Shown here: piece by piece, positions 23,496-33,596 of the stretch | Layout: each line of letters opens with the position of its first letter | How positions within the stretch are numbered: position 1 is the stretch's first letter | From: Bryobacteraceae bacterium | GTDB taxonomy: Bacteria > Acidobacteriota > Terriglobia > Bryobacterales > Bryobacteraceae | Direction: 5' to 3' | Assembly (NCBI GenBank): GCA_025927575.1 | Contig: JAICLJ010000028.1 | Location: 1-38,149 of the forward strand | Length of the DNA stretch: 38,149 nucleotides | Translations under genes and position numbers: made by a program | The notes under the pieces: generated by a model | Databases searched by the model: none | What the model saw: only the letters and a program-made list of their open reading frames with translations | What the model was told of the DNA's origin: nothing

Positions 23496-23500
23496 AACCC

Positions 23501-24529
23501 ATGAATCATTTCGGCGCTTTATCGCCTCGCCACTTCGAAGTTCTGCACGCCATCGTGCAGAATTATATCGATACAGGTGAACCTGTGGCTTCGCGGACGA
23601 TTGCCCGTCGCCACCCGTTGAGCCCGGCGTCAATCCGGAATATGATGGCCGATCTGGCCGAGGAAGGGTATCTCTCGCAGCCGCACACGTCGGCGGGACG
23701 GGTGCCGACCGAGCAGGCATTTCAGAGTTATGCGGGTACCCTGGTGGGGAGCCGCATCGTACAGGCAGAATTAGACAGGCTCCAGGCTGAGCTACAGCAG
23801 TTCCCCGCAGTCGAGGATCGAATCGAACGCTCATCCAAGTTATTGACGCAACTGACGCGCCAGCTCGGCATCGCGGCTGCCATTCCAAGCGAGAACCGGA
23901 CGCTCGATCAGATCGAATTGATGCTCCTGCCCGACTCGCGAGTGCTCATGGTTGTTGTCACCCGCGACAAAATGGTCCGCCACCGGGTGGTTTCGGTGAA
24001 CGATCAATGGAGCCAGGACGAACTGGTCAACATCCGCAACTACATCAACTACAACTTCGGCGGCTGGATGCTGCCGAATATACATCGCGAATTGAAGCGG
24101 CGCTTCGAACTCGAAAGCGCTGCGTATGACGCAATTCTGAATCGGGTCAACCTGCTTTATTCGAAGGGTTTGCTGGATTTCGGACTGGCTGCCGAAGTAC
24201 ACCTCGACGGCGTCGGTAATCTGATCGGGCTCGATCTTCATCTCACCCGGGAGAAGCTGCGGGAACTATTTCATACACTCGAAGAGAAGAAGCGTATCCT
24301 CCAACTTCTCGATCGCTTTCTCGACCCGAACGGCGAAGTAGGCATTCACGTCGGCCTGTCGGACCTTCATCCGAGCATGGGTGAGCTTTCATTGATCGGC
24401 ATCCGCTTCGAGCTTGCGAACGGTCTCGAGACGAAAGTGGCGGTTCTCGGCCCCATGCGCATGAACTATGCGCGGGCGATCTCGGCGGTTTTGCATGTGG
24501 GGCAGGCGTTCAAGACATCCGTCGTGTAA
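23501..24529 (+). CDS. hrcA: heat-inducible transcription repressor HrcA
   Basis: A 342-residue repressor of class I heat-shock genes. The N-terminal winged helix (about residues 5-75) contains HAIVQNYIDTGEPVASRTIARRHPLSPASIRNMMADLAEEGYLSQPHTSAGRVPTEQAF, the family hallmark. The rest is the GAF-like dimerisation domain, with TRDKMVRHRVVSV and near the end GELSLIGIRFELANGLETKVAVLGPMRMNYARAIS. ATG 23501 fits the family N-terminus. It heads the hrcA-grpE-dnaJ run; dnaK is not in the window. The leader carries a GC-rich stem-loop and no visible CIRCE element, so autoregulation by HrcA is not evident here. Confidence 0.95.
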   Translation: MNHFGALSPRHFEVLHAIVQNYIDTGEPVASRTIARRHPLSPASIRNMMADLAEEGYLSQPHTSAGRVPTEQAFQSYAGTLVGSRIVQAELDRLQAELQQFPAVEDRIERSSKLLTQLTRQLGIAAAIPSENRTLDQIELMLLPDSRVLMVVVTRDKMVRHRVVSVNDQWSQDELVNIRNYINYNFGGWMLPNIHRELKRRFELESAAYDAILNRVNLLYSKGLLDFGLAAEVHLDGVGNLIGLDLHLTREKLRELFHTLEEKKRILQLLDRFLDPNGEVGIHVGLSDLHPSMGELSLIGIRFELANGLETKVAVLGPMRMNYARAISAVLHVGQAFKTSVV

Positions 24530-24656
24530 GAACGGATGAACCGCGGCACAACCGGCACACTAGCGTACGGTGGGTTGGTTTGGAGATTACTTTTAGGAGG
24601 AGCCAGCTCACGCTTGCGTCAACCTCTGTTACGCTGGGATTTCAGGAAGAATCGAT

Positions 24657-25214
24657 ATGGAAACCGTGAATTCTACGGCCGATCCCCAATTTTCGCCGAA
24701 TTCCCAAAGCGACGGGGCACAAAATAAAGAAGTTCTCCCCGATCCGGCCGAGCAGCTTGCGGCAGCCGTGGCCGACCGCGATCAGCTTGCAAAAGAAAAA
24801 GGCGAACTGCACGATCTGATCCAGCGGCGGCAGGCGGAGTTTGAAAATTTTCGCCGGCGCGTCGAACGCGAGAAGGCCGAGGTCTTTGATTTCGCAAGCA
24901 TGGACAGCGTGAAAGCGCTTCTGCCCGTATTGGACGATTTCGAACGCGCGCTGAAGGTGGAAAGCACCGACAGGGATTACGTACGCGGCATGGAACTGAT
25001 TTACCAGCGCTTTTACGATCTGCTAAAGAAGCTCGGGCTGGAGCCGATTTCTACTAAGGATGCGCGGTTCGATCCGCACATACACCACGCCGTGGAAATG
25101 GTGGAGACGGATGAATACCCGGATCACACAATCCTCGAAGAATATCAGCGCGGCTACAACTTCAAAGGGCGCCTGTTGCGTCCGGCGATGGTGAAAGTCG
25201 CGGTCGAACAGTAA
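24657..25214 (+). CDS. grpE: nucleotide exchange factor GrpE
   Basis: A 185-residue DnaK nucleotide exchange factor. A disordered, polar N-terminus (about 40 residues) leads into the long coiled coil (about 45-90: EKGELHDLIQRRQAEFENFRRRVERE) and the C-terminal beta domain (GLEPISTKDARFDPHIHHAVEMVETDE ... VLEEYQRGYNFKGRLLRPAMVKV). The start ATG has a good ribosome-binding site (AGGAAG, 7 nt). It lies 127 bp after hrcA and 33 bp before dnaJ; a second site-like AGGAGG at 24595-24600 precedes no usable start. Confidence 0.95.
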   Translation: METVNSTADPQFSPNSQSDGAQNKEVLPDPAEQLAAAVADRDQLAKEKGELHDLIQRRQAEFENFRRRVEREKAEVFDFASMDSVKALLPVLDDFERALKVESTDRDYVRGMELIYQRFYDLLKKLGLEPISTKDARFDPHIHHAVEMVETDEYPDHTILEEYQRGYNFKGRLLRPAMVKVAVEQ

Positions 25215-25247
25215 ACAACCCTTGAAGCCAACCGGAATAGCGAGAAG

Positions 25248-26378
25248 ATGAGCGTCGCCAAACGAGACTATTACGAAGTACTGTCGGTAACCCGCGATTG
25301 CGATGACCAGACGCTCAAAAGCGCGTACCGTAAACTAGCGCTGCAATATCACCCCGATCGCAACCCCAACGATCCGGCGGCCGAAGAGCGGTTTAAAGAG
25401 GCCGCAGAAGCCTACAGCATTCTAAGCGATCCTCAGCGCCGGGCCGCCTACGACCGATATGGGCATCAGGCAGTGAACGGGAATGCCGCGGCACAAGGTT
25501 TTGACGAATCCGTGTTCGCGGATTTCGGCGACATTCTGGGCGATCTGTTCGGCTTCGGCGATCTGTTCGGGGGCGGCAACCGGCGGCGCTCGCGAACACA
25601 GCAGCGCGGCGAGGATATTCGTTACGACCTGGAGATCAGCTTCGAAGATTCAATGAAGGGCCTGGGGGCGGATCTGCAGGTGCCGCGCCTGGAGGCTTGC
25701 ACCCGATGCCAGGGTAGCGGCGCGGAACCGAATGGCGGCATGGTGAAGTGCGCGACCTGCAATGGCCGCGGCGAAGTGTTGTACCAGCAGAGCTTTCTCA
25801 CGATCCGCAAGACGTGCCCCACTTGCAGCGGCAGGGGACAGGTGATCCGCCAGGTTTGCCAGCAGTGCAAGGGCGAGGGCTATTCGCGGACGGAAAAGAA
25901 GCTGCGGGTGAATATCCCGGCCGGGGTGGATAACGGGACCCGCTTGCGCTTGCAGCGCGAGGGCAATCCAGGGCCTCCAGGGAGCCAGCCCGGCGACCTT
26001 TACGTGGTCATCAAGGTAGCCGATCATCCGATTTTCGAGCGGCGGGATACCGATCTGCATTGCACCCTGCCCATCAACATCGCCCAGGCGGCATTGGGAG
26101 CCGAGATCGGAATTGAGACATTCGATGGCCAGCAGACGATTAAAGTTCCGGAAGGCACCCAGGCGGGCGCACAGTTCCGGCTCCGGAATCTCGGCGTTCC
26201 TGAAGTGAACAGCCGCGGCCGAGGCGACTTATACGTGCATATCGACGTGCAGATTCCGAAGAAGCTCAACAAAGAACAGCGGCGACTGTTTGAGCAGCTG
26301 CAGGAACTGCTGCCTGCCGAGAATAAACCTCACGAAAAAAGCGTGTTCGAGAAGGTGCGGGACTTTTTCACCCAGTAG
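25248..26378 (+). CDS. dnaJ: chaperone DnaJ
   Basis: A 376-residue Hsp40 co-chaperone of DnaK. The J-domain (residues 5-71) has the HPD motif in LQYHPDRNP. A Gly/Phe-rich region follows (DILGDLFGFGDLFGGG, about 88-108). The zinc-finger domain has the four CxxCxGxG modules CTRCQGSG, CATCNGRG, CPTCSGRG and CQQCKGEG (about 148-212). The C-terminal domains with GDLYVVIKVADHPIFERRD and RGDLYVHIDVQIP complete the type I DnaJ layout. It ends in a charged tail. Start ATG 25248, 33 bp after grpE, with GAGAAG as a weak ribosome-binding site. Confidence 0.97.
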   Translation: MSVAKRDYYEVLSVTRDCDDQTLKSAYRKLALQYHPDRNPNDPAAEERFKEAAEAYSILSDPQRRAAYDRYGHQAVNGNAAAQGFDESVFADFGDILGDLFGFGDLFGGGNRRRSRTQQRGEDIRYDLEISFEDSMKGLGADLQVPRLEACTRCQGSGAEPNGGMVKCATCNGRGEVLYQQSFLTIRKTCPTCSGRGQVIRQVCQQCKGEGYSRTEKKLRVNIPAGVDNGTRLRLQREGNPGPPGSQPGDLYVVIKVADHPIFERRDTDLHCTLPINIAQAALGAEIGIETFDGQQTIKVPEGTQAGAQFRLRNLGVPEVNSRGRGDLYVHIDVQIPKKLNKEQRRLFEQLQELLPAENKPHEKSVFEKVRDFFTQ

Positions 26379-26471
26379 GCCCTCTGCCAGTCCGGCCCGA
26401 AAAAGAGACAACCCGTCCGGGAAATCACGCGCGGAAGATGTCACACTGGTGAGAGAATTCAGTATTTTTCA

Positions 26472-27143
26472 ATGGCCGATCACGCGGCACAGCCGCTAAA
26501 GCTGTCTCTTGCCGACCTGCGAGAGAACTATACCCGGGGCGGACTGGACGAATCTGCCGCGAATATCAATCCGATCGCGCAGTTTGAAGCATGGTTTGCC
26601 GAAGCGCGTCGAGCTGGCCTCAGAGAGCCAAATGCGATGACCCTGGCCACGGCTACGCCGGATGGGCGGCCTTCGGCCCGAATTGTCCTGCTGAAGGAAG
26701 TGGATGAGGCTGGCTTTGTGTTCTACACGAACTACGAGAGCCGGAAGGCGAAGGAATTGCGAGAAAACCCTCGCGCCGCTCTCACTCTATATTGGGCGGA
26801 ATTGGAGCGCGAGGTACGGATAGAGGGGTCAGTTAAGCGTGTTTCGCGGGCCGAGTCTGAACGCTATTTTCAGAGCCGGCCCAAAGGAAGCAGGCTAGGA
26901 GCATGGGCGTCTCCCCAAAGCGCGGTGATTGCAGATCGCAAGTTATTGGAAAAGCGACTCAAGGACCTGGAGTCGCGCTATTCCGGAATGGACGAAGTGC
27001 CACTGCCGGAATTTTGGGGAGGCTATCGAGTAGAGCCGGAAGTCATCGAATTTTGGCAAGGACGACCGAACCGATTGCATGACCGCTTACAGTACTGGCG
27101 GGACGAGAATAACTTATGGCGACGGGAGCGGTTGGCGCCGTAG
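26472..27143 (+). CDS. pdxH: pyridoxamine 5'-phosphate oxidase
   Basis: A 223-residue FMN enzyme that makes pyridoxal 5'-phosphate from its pyridoxine or pyridoxamine form. It has the family order: an N-terminal [12 protein letters not shown] helix, [43 protein letters not shown] (FMN and substrate binding), [20 protein letters not shown], and the C-terminal [12 protein letters not shown] ... WRRERLAP signature. The ATG has only a weak ribosome-binding site. lolA starts 8 bp after the stop, so the two are probably one transcript. Confidence 0.95.
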   Translation: MADHAAQPLKLSLADLRENYTRGGLDESAANINPIAQFEAWFAEARRAGLREPNAMTLATATPDGRPSARIVLLKEVDEAGFVFYTNYESRKAKELRENPRAALTLYWAELEREVRIEGSVKRVSRAESERYFQSRPKGSRLGAWASPQSAVIADRKLLEKRLKDLESRYSGMDEVPLPEFWGGYRVEPEVIEFWQGRPNRLHDRLQYWRDENNLWRRERLAP

Positions 27144-27150
27144 GTGGCCC

Positions 27151-27846
27151 GTGAAGTTAAGTAAACGAATCTATTTTGGGATGCGTCAATCGGGATTGAT
27201 GTGGCTGATGTGTGTGGCGATCGGTTTGCTGTCCGCCGAGGGAGCCTTCGCCAGCCAGACTGAGATCCAGGTCTTGATTCGGGGAGTGGAACACCGGTAT
27301 AACGCGGCGCGTACGCTCTCCGTTTCATTTACGGAGACCTATCGCATTGCGGGACGCGAGCGGGCACCCGAATCAGGCCACCTTGTGCTGCGAAAACCGG
27401 GACGCATGCGCTGGACATACACCCAGCCAGAAGGAAAACTGTTCGTTTCGGATGGGAAAGAAGTCTACTTGTATACCTCGCAAGACAATCGGGTAGAGAA
27501 GTCTACCCTGAAGGCAAGCGACGATCTGAGAGCGCCGATGGCATTTTTGTTGGGAAAATTGAATTTGAAGAAGGAGTTCCGCGACTTCGAAAGCCATGGC
27601 GGGACGGGCGGCACGTGGCTCGAAGGCAAGGCTGCGAGCGATCGCCTGCCGTACGAATCGGTTGCGATGCTGATCGCGCCGGACTATTCGATCCGCGAAC
27701 TGAAAATCACCGGACGAGACGAATCCACATTGAATTTCAGCTTTAGCGATGAAACGGTGAATCCCAAGGTGAACGACGAGCTGTTCGCATTCGCCATCCC
27801 GGCCGGAGCCGAAGTGGTAAATGCGGTGAACACGGGAGAGAATTAG
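27151..27846 (+). CDS. lolA: outer-membrane lipoprotein carrier LolA
   Basis: Periplasmic chaperone that ferries lipoproteins to the outer membrane. The start GTG 27151 has a good site (AGGTGG) and gives a signal peptide with a basic front (MKLSKRIYFGMRQSGLMWLM ... GAFA); ATG 27181 is an alternative. The mature part has the LolA-type SVSFTETYRIAGRERAPESGHLVLRKPGRMRWTYTQPEGKLFVSDGKEVYLYT sequence and later DESTLNFSFSD. About 231 residues. It lies 4 bp before gspF and 8 bp after pdxH; lolCDE are not in the window. Confidence 0.86.
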   Translation: MKLSKRIYFGMRQSGLMWLMCVAIGLLSAEGAFASQTEIQVLIRGVEHRYNAARTLSVSFTETYRIAGRERAPESGHLVLRKPGRMRWTYTQPEGKLFVSDGKEVYLYTSQDNRVEKSTLKASDDLRAPMAFLLGKLNLKKEFRDFESHGGTGGTWLEGKAASDRLPYESVAMLIAPDYSIRELKITGRDESTLNFSFSDETVNPKVNDELFAFAIPAGAEVVNAVNTGEN

Positions 27847-27850
27847 ACGC

Positions 27851-29056
27851 GTGGCGGAATTTTTGTTGCGGTACGCGGATACCCGCGGTCACATCCACGA
27901 GCAGGTTGCCGAAGCGGCGACGGAACGCGAGGCGCGGGAGCGGCTGTCTCAACAGGGATTTCTCGTTTATTCGGTACGCTCGCGAGATCTCGGCGCCCGG
28001 CTAGGCGGGTTCCGTCGAAAGAAATCCATCAAGCTTGAAAAATTCCTTATCTTTAATCAGCAGTTCATCACGCTGGTCCGCGCCGGGTTACCGATCTTGA
28101 AAGGACTGGACCTGCTAGCGGACCGGCTAACCGACCCGAAACTTGGGCGTCACGTGAAGGCCGTCCGCAATGAGGTGAAAGAAGGATCGATGTTGTCGGA
28201 TGCATTCGCCCGGCAAGGCGTCTTTCCCTCGATTTACGTCACCACGATTCTCGCCGGCGAGAAAAGTGGTTCGCTGGTAGAGGTTCTGGACCGGTATTTG
28301 ACATACCAGAAGCTAACGCTAGCGGTCCGAAAAAAGCTGCTGGTGTCGCTGATGTACCCGGCCGTTTTGATTGTTGTGGTTATCTGCCTTATTGCATTCC
28401 TGGTCACTTATGTGGTGCCGAATTTTGCGGTTTTGTACAGCACCATGCGGGTGCAATTGCCGGCGCCCACGCGCATTCTGATCGCGGTAGGAACTACGGC
28501 GCGCAGCTATGTGCTGCTGGGCATTGCCGCCCTGTTGGTCGCAGGCGCGGGCTTCTGGCTGTGGTCACGCAGAGAATCGTCGCGAGAGACGCTCGACCGG
28601 TGGAAGTTGAAAGTGCCGGGGTTCGGCGAAATCTGGATGAAGTATCAGGTGGCGCAGTTCTCGCGAGTGCTCAGCACTTTGCTTATCGGCGGAATTCCAC
28701 TGATGCAGGCGCTGGACACCTCGGGCCGGTCCATCGGGACTGTGCTGCTGAAGAAATCACTCATCAAAGCGGCCGGGCAGGTACGGGAAGGGCGCTCTTT
28801 ATCCCAGGCCCTGAACTCAACCGGAATTTTTCCGTCGCTCGCTGTTGACATGATGGAAGTAGGTGAATCGACTGGAGCGTTACCCCAGATGCTGAACAGC
28901 GTGGCCGAGTTTTACGATGAGGACGTCGCGACGCGGACCACAGCAGTGTTATCGCTGATTGAGCCGGCAATCATGATTTTCATGGGTATTTTCGTGGCGT
29001 TCGTGCTAGTGGCCTTATACATGCCTATCTTTTCACTGGCAGGGTCGATGGGGTAA
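27851..29056 (+). CDS. gspF: GspF/PilC-family inner-membrane platform protein
   Basis: A 401-residue platform protein of type II secretion or type IV pilus systems. It has the cytoplasmic N-terminal domain, then two copies of the T2SSF domain: about residues 68-190 (QQFITLVRAGLPILKGLDLLA ... ILAGEKSGSL) and about 270-395 (QFSRVLSTLLIGGIPLMQALD ... MEVGESTGALPQML), with membrane helices near 165-190, 215-240 and 375-398. GTG start at 27851, 4 bp after lolA; the next gene, gspE, starts 3 bp after its stop. It would be the anchor on which the GspE ATPase acts. Confidence 0.95.
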   Translation: MAEFLLRYADTRGHIHEQVAEAATEREARERLSQQGFLVYSVRSRDLGARLGGFRRKKSIKLEKFLIFNQQFITLVRAGLPILKGLDLLADRLTDPKLGRHVKAVRNEVKEGSMLSDAFARQGVFPSIYVTTILAGEKSGSLVEVLDRYLTYQKLTLAVRKKLLVSLMYPAVLIVVVICLIAFLVTYVVPNFAVLYSTMRVQLPAPTRILIAVGTTARSYVLLGIAALLVAGAGFWLWSRRESSRETLDRWKLKVPGFGEIWMKYQVAQFSRVLSTLLIGGIPLMQALDTSGRSIGTVLLKKSLIKAAGQVREGRSLSQALNSTGIFPSLAVDMMEVGESTGALPQMLNSVAEFYDEDVATRTTAVLSLIEPAIMIFMGIFVAFVLVALYMPIFSLAGSMG

Positions 29057-29059
29057 TGA

Positions 29060-30679
<1,620 letters not shown>

Positions 30680-30686
30680 TGAGATG

Positions 30687-30747
30687 GCCCAGTTAGCAAT
30701 TTATCGAGTAGAGGCGCTTTGTAGGGCCACGCCCGGATCGACTGGGC
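30687..30747 (+). other. long-range inverted repeat between gspE and pilM
   Basis: GCCCAGT (30687-30693) and ACTGGGC (30741-30747) are perfect complements separated by 47 nt that include a small GGGC-CAC-GCCC hairpin. The structure sits in the 95-bp gap between gspE and pilM, where a transcript end, attenuator or new promoter might be. There is no T-tract, so it is not a classic terminator. Confidence 0.25.
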
Positions 30748-30774
30748 TGCAGCACGAATAAGGAATTTTGAATT

Positions 30775-31689
30775 TTGTCTTTGCTTGGCAGAATACGAGG
30801 CTGGGTCGCTGAACCGCCTCCCGAATACCTATTTGAAGTAAGTGAGCAGGGGCTTGCCTGGATGCAATTGCGCGATCCGGACAACAGCTGCGTCGAGCCG
30901 TTCGGAGAGAAAGCGTTGACGGCTTCCCCCGCGACCGCGAACATCACTCGCCTCGATCTGTTCCTGGCAGCGCTGCCGAAAATCCGTAACGGGCCCAGCC
31001 AGCGGAAACCGAAAGCGGCAATGGCCATTCCCGATTACGCCACGCGGATGGCGGTGCTCGATTTTGAGGAGTTTCCGAGCGACGAGGAGCATCGGCTGGC
31101 GCTGGTTCGTTTCCGGCTGCGTAAGAGCGTTCCTTTCCCCATCGACGACGCGCAGGTTTCCTGCTCGGTGCAGGTTCAGGATTCAGCTCAAAAACGCATC
31201 GAGGTGCTGGCCGTTGCGGTGGCGCGGCCGGTTCTAAGCGAATACGAAGATCTGCTGCAAAGGGCCGGCTTTCAGGTGGGGGTAGTCGTTCCATCAAGCC
31301 TGGCGACGCTCGCGCTGTGCGCCAGGCAGACGGAGGGACTCACGCTAGTGGCGAAATTGTGCGGAGAGGTGATGTCGGTGGTTCTGCTGGAGGAGAGCAG
31401 AATCCGGCTGGTTCGCTGCCTTGACCTGAGCAGCGAAGAGGGACAGGCGAGCGACGCCTCCGCGATGGTGACAACGCTGCTGCAGCAGACGATTGCTTAC
31501 GCCGAGGATGAGCTGGGTCACCAGGCGGAACGCCTGCTGCTTTGCGGATTTGGGCGGGACTCGGAGCGTCTGGGAGGCTCGCTGGAACGGGAATTCAATC
31601 TGCCGTGGGAACCGCTCCGATCGCGCTTTGGCGCCCTAAGCCAGGAAAACGCCGGCCTGCTGGGCTTATTGGAGCAGTACGCAGTATGA
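30775..31689 (+). CDS. pilM: PilM/GspL-like actin-fold pilus assembly protein
   Basis: A 304-residue cytoplasmic protein of the PilM/GspL type. It is divergent, but the neighbourhood, the FEEFPSDEEHRLALVRFRLRKSVPFPIDDAQVSC segment and the actin-like middle part (LEVLAVAVARPVLSEYEDLLQRAGFQVGVVVPSSLATLALC) support this call. The likely start is TTG 30775 with AAGGA about 10 nt upstream. It overlaps pilN by the ATGA at 31686-31689. In pilus systems PilM binds PilN and links the outer alignment complex to the cytoplasmic motor. Confidence 0.72.
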   Translation: MSLLGRIRGWVAEPPPEYLFEVSEQGLAWMQLRDPDNSCVEPFGEKALTASPATANITRLDLFLAALPKIRNGPSQRKPKAAMAIPDYATRMAVLDFEEFPSDEEHRLALVRFRLRKSVPFPIDDAQVSCSVQVQDSAQKRIEVLAVAVARPVLSEYEDLLQRAGFQVGVVVPSSLATLALCARQTEGLTLVAKLCGEVMSVVLLEESRIRLVRCLDLSSEEGQASDASAMVTTLLQQTIAYAEDELGHQAERLLLCGFGRDSERLGGSLEREFNLPWEPLRSRFGALSQENAGLLGLLEQYAV

Positions 31690-32279
31690 AGGGCTCGCCG
31701 GCAGGAATCAATCTCGCGTCGCAGCCTTTTGGCCGGGAGCGCGCGCGAACCGCTCTAATGGCTGTGCTGTGTTCAGTACTGTTGGTGTCGCTCATCGTAT
31801 TCACGGCGCTCATTATCAAAGAGCGCGGCCAGGCATCCGAGCTGCGCAGGACGATCAATGGAGAGCGCGGCCAACTTGCGCGCCTTAGCCGCGTACAGGC
31901 GCAATTCCAGGGTGTGATCGCAAAGCCTGGAAACGCCGACGTCTTTTCGAAAAGCGTTTTTTATAACCAGTTGATTGCACGGCGGGCTGTCAGTTGGACG
32001 CGTGTGTTCGAAGATCTCGGGAAAGTGATGCCGTACAACGTGAGGTTGATCTCGCTACGGCTGCCGCAAGTTGCAGCAGAGAACGCCGGCGGAAAAAATC
32101 ACGTGCAATTGGACATGACGGTTGGAAGCGAACAACCGCAGGCGGTGCTCGAACTATTTAAGCGTATGCAAAGCTCGGGCCTGTTCGGCGCGCCGTACAT
32201 CGTCAGCCAGGATGCGCCCACACAGAACGAACCGCTTTTCCGCTACCGCATGAGTGTGCCCTATGTCCAGAAATTTTAG
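31686..32279 (+). CDS. pilN: PilN-like pilus assembly protein
   Basis: A 197-residue bitopic inner-membrane protein. It starts with the short cytoplasmic tail MKGSPAGINLASQPFGRER, in which INLASQPF matches the PilM-binding INL(x)PWR-like motif of PilN. One membrane helix follows (about 25-46), then a coiled coil (about 47-80) and a ferredoxin-like periplasmic domain (about 100-190). The ATG overlaps the pilM stop, and the end overlaps the pilO start by 17 bp. This fits the PilN-PilO heterodimer of type IV pilus systems. Confidence 0.78.
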   Translation: MKGSPAGINLASQPFGRERARTALMAVLCSVLLVSLIVFTALIIKERGQASELRRTINGERGQLARLSRVQAQFQGVIAKPGNADVFSKSVFYNQLIARRAVSWTRVFEDLGKVMPYNVRLISLRLPQVAAENAGGKNHVQLDMTVGSEQPQAVLELFKRMQSSGLFGAPYIVSQDAPTQNEPLFRYRMSVPYVQKF

Positions 32280-32883
32280 CTTCAATCTGAGCGGCCTTCG
32301 CGGACCGGGCAAACGGCTTAAGGCGTTAGCCATTGTTCTGGGAGTATTGAACGCGGCGGCGATTTATTTCTACATCGCGCCTCCGGGCGGGTCGCGGCGT
32401 CAATTACACCATAAGGAGGCTCAGATCCGCAGCGATATCGACCTGCACCGGGTAGCAACGCAGCGCCTGAAGACGGTTTCTCAGAAAGTTGAACTAGGCG
32501 GAGAGCAGACGGACCAGTTTGCCGGCCAATATTTTCTGCCAAGGCGGACCGCGTTCGCCACGATTGTGAGCGAGTTGCTGCGAATATCGAGCGCGGCCGG
32601 TATTACGGAACGCGAGCGGAGCTATTCTGAAGACCCGATTGAAGGAACCGACGATTTGACGCTGCTGACGGTGAACTCGACTTATCAGGGGACCTACGCG
32701 AATCTGATGCATTTCGTGAACCAGGTGGACCATTCGCCACTGTTGCTGATTCTGGATTCTTTGAGCGCCACGCCGCAACAGGAAGGCGCCGGATTGTTGA
32801 ATGTGCAGATGCGTTTCCTCGCAGTAATTCATGAAGATGGCAGCGCGGTGCCGGGCAGCGCGTCGGCAGGGGGTCAGCCATGA
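32263..32883 (+). CDS. pilO: PilO-like pilus assembly protein
   Basis: A 206-residue bitopic protein with one membrane helix (about residues 21-39), a coiled coil (about 50-75: KEAQIRSDIDLHRVATQRLKTV) and a ferredoxin-like periplasmic domain with ITERERSYSEDPIEGTDDL and TYANLMHFVNQVDHSPLLL, the PilO-type pattern. ATG 32263 starts 17 bp before the pilN stop; a GTG at 32254 is three codons further up. It would pair with PilN in the periplasm. The stop overlaps the next gene by ATGA. Confidence 0.78.
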   Translation: MSRNFSFNLSGLRGPGKRLKALAIVLGVLNAAAIYFYIAPPGGSRRQLHHKEAQIRSDIDLHRVATQRLKTVSQKVELGGEQTDQFAGQYFLPRRTAFATIVSELLRISSAAGITERERSYSEDPIEGTDDLTLLTVNSTYQGTYANLMHFVNQVDHSPLLLILDSLSATPQQEGAGLLNVQMRFLAVIHEDGSAVPGSASAGGQP

Positions 32884-33596
32884 GCGCCGCAGCGCCCTCG
32901 AAGGCGGGGTTGAAATTTGGCGCGGAGCCCAAGAAGGTTGCAATTTTGGCCGTGCTGCTGGTCGTGGCCGCGGGCTTGCTGATCTCAAACCTAAGCAGCA
33001 GCAGCGACTCCGGTTCGCCCACTCCGGCCGCAGCAGTGACGCATCCGGCGGCAGCGCCGGTGGCAACCCCGGCTACGCAGGAACGAAGCCCGCGTCGACA
33101 CCTGAACCAAAAGTCAAGCGAGAAGAACGTGCTTCGAATGAGAACCGTAACGCTGGAGGCGCAGCGCGGAGATATCGATCCGACGCTTCGGCTCGATCTG
33201 CTCGCGAGATTGAAGAACGTGCAGCTTGCAGGCGGCGAGCGCAGCTTATTTGAAGCGGGCACGTCTCCCGCGGAAGCCGCCGCGAACGCTTCGCCAACGA
33301 AAATCATGCCAGGTCCTCTGCCCGCTAAGCCCGGACCGGACCCCGCGGCGCAACCCGCCGCACCGCCGCCGGTTGTGATTCCACTGAAATTTTACGGTTT
33401 CTCCGCTCCGGCCACTGCCGCCGATCCGCGCGCCGGATTCTTTCTGGATGGCGACAATATCATCATCGCGAACGAGGGAGAAGTGGTCAAAAATCGCTAC
33501 CGCATCGTGAAGCTGATGCCGAAGTCGGCGGAAGTGCAGGACATCATCGGCAAGGTGCAGCAGACACTGCCGCTCACGCCGGAGGGGACGGAATGA
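32880..33596 (+). CDS. PilP/GspC-like periplasmic linker protein
   Basis: A 238-residue protein with an N-terminal membrane helix (about 21-36), a long Pro/Ala-rich linker, and two conserved parts. The first is TLEAQRGDIDPTLRLDLLARLKNVQLAGGERSLFE (about residues 83-120). The C-terminal beta domain PVVIPLKFYGFSAPATAADPRAGFFLDGDNIIIANEGEVVKNRYRIVKL (about 160-210) resembles the homology region of PilP and GspC that binds the secretin. The ATG overlaps the pilO stop and its own stop overlaps the next ATG (33593-33596). The family call is from pattern and context; the secretin itself is not in the window. Confidence 0.65.
   Translation: MSAAAPSKAGLKFGAEPKKVAILAVLLVVAAGLLISNLSSSSDSGSPTPAAAVTHPAAAPVATPATQERSPRRHLNQKSSEKNVLRMRTVTLEAQRGDIDPTLRLDLLARLKNVQLAGGERSLFEAGTSPAEAAANASPTKIMPGPLPAKPGPDPAAQPAAPPPVVIPLKFYGFSAPATAADPRAGFFLDGDNIIIANEGEVVKNRYRIVKLMPKSAEVQDIIGKVQQTLPLTPEGTE

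Noticed and set aside
28666..28678. AGTGCT-C-AGCACT palindrome, reminiscent of CIRCE
   Set aside because: It is inside gspF, has a one-base spacer instead of nine, and lacks the rest of the CIRCE arms.
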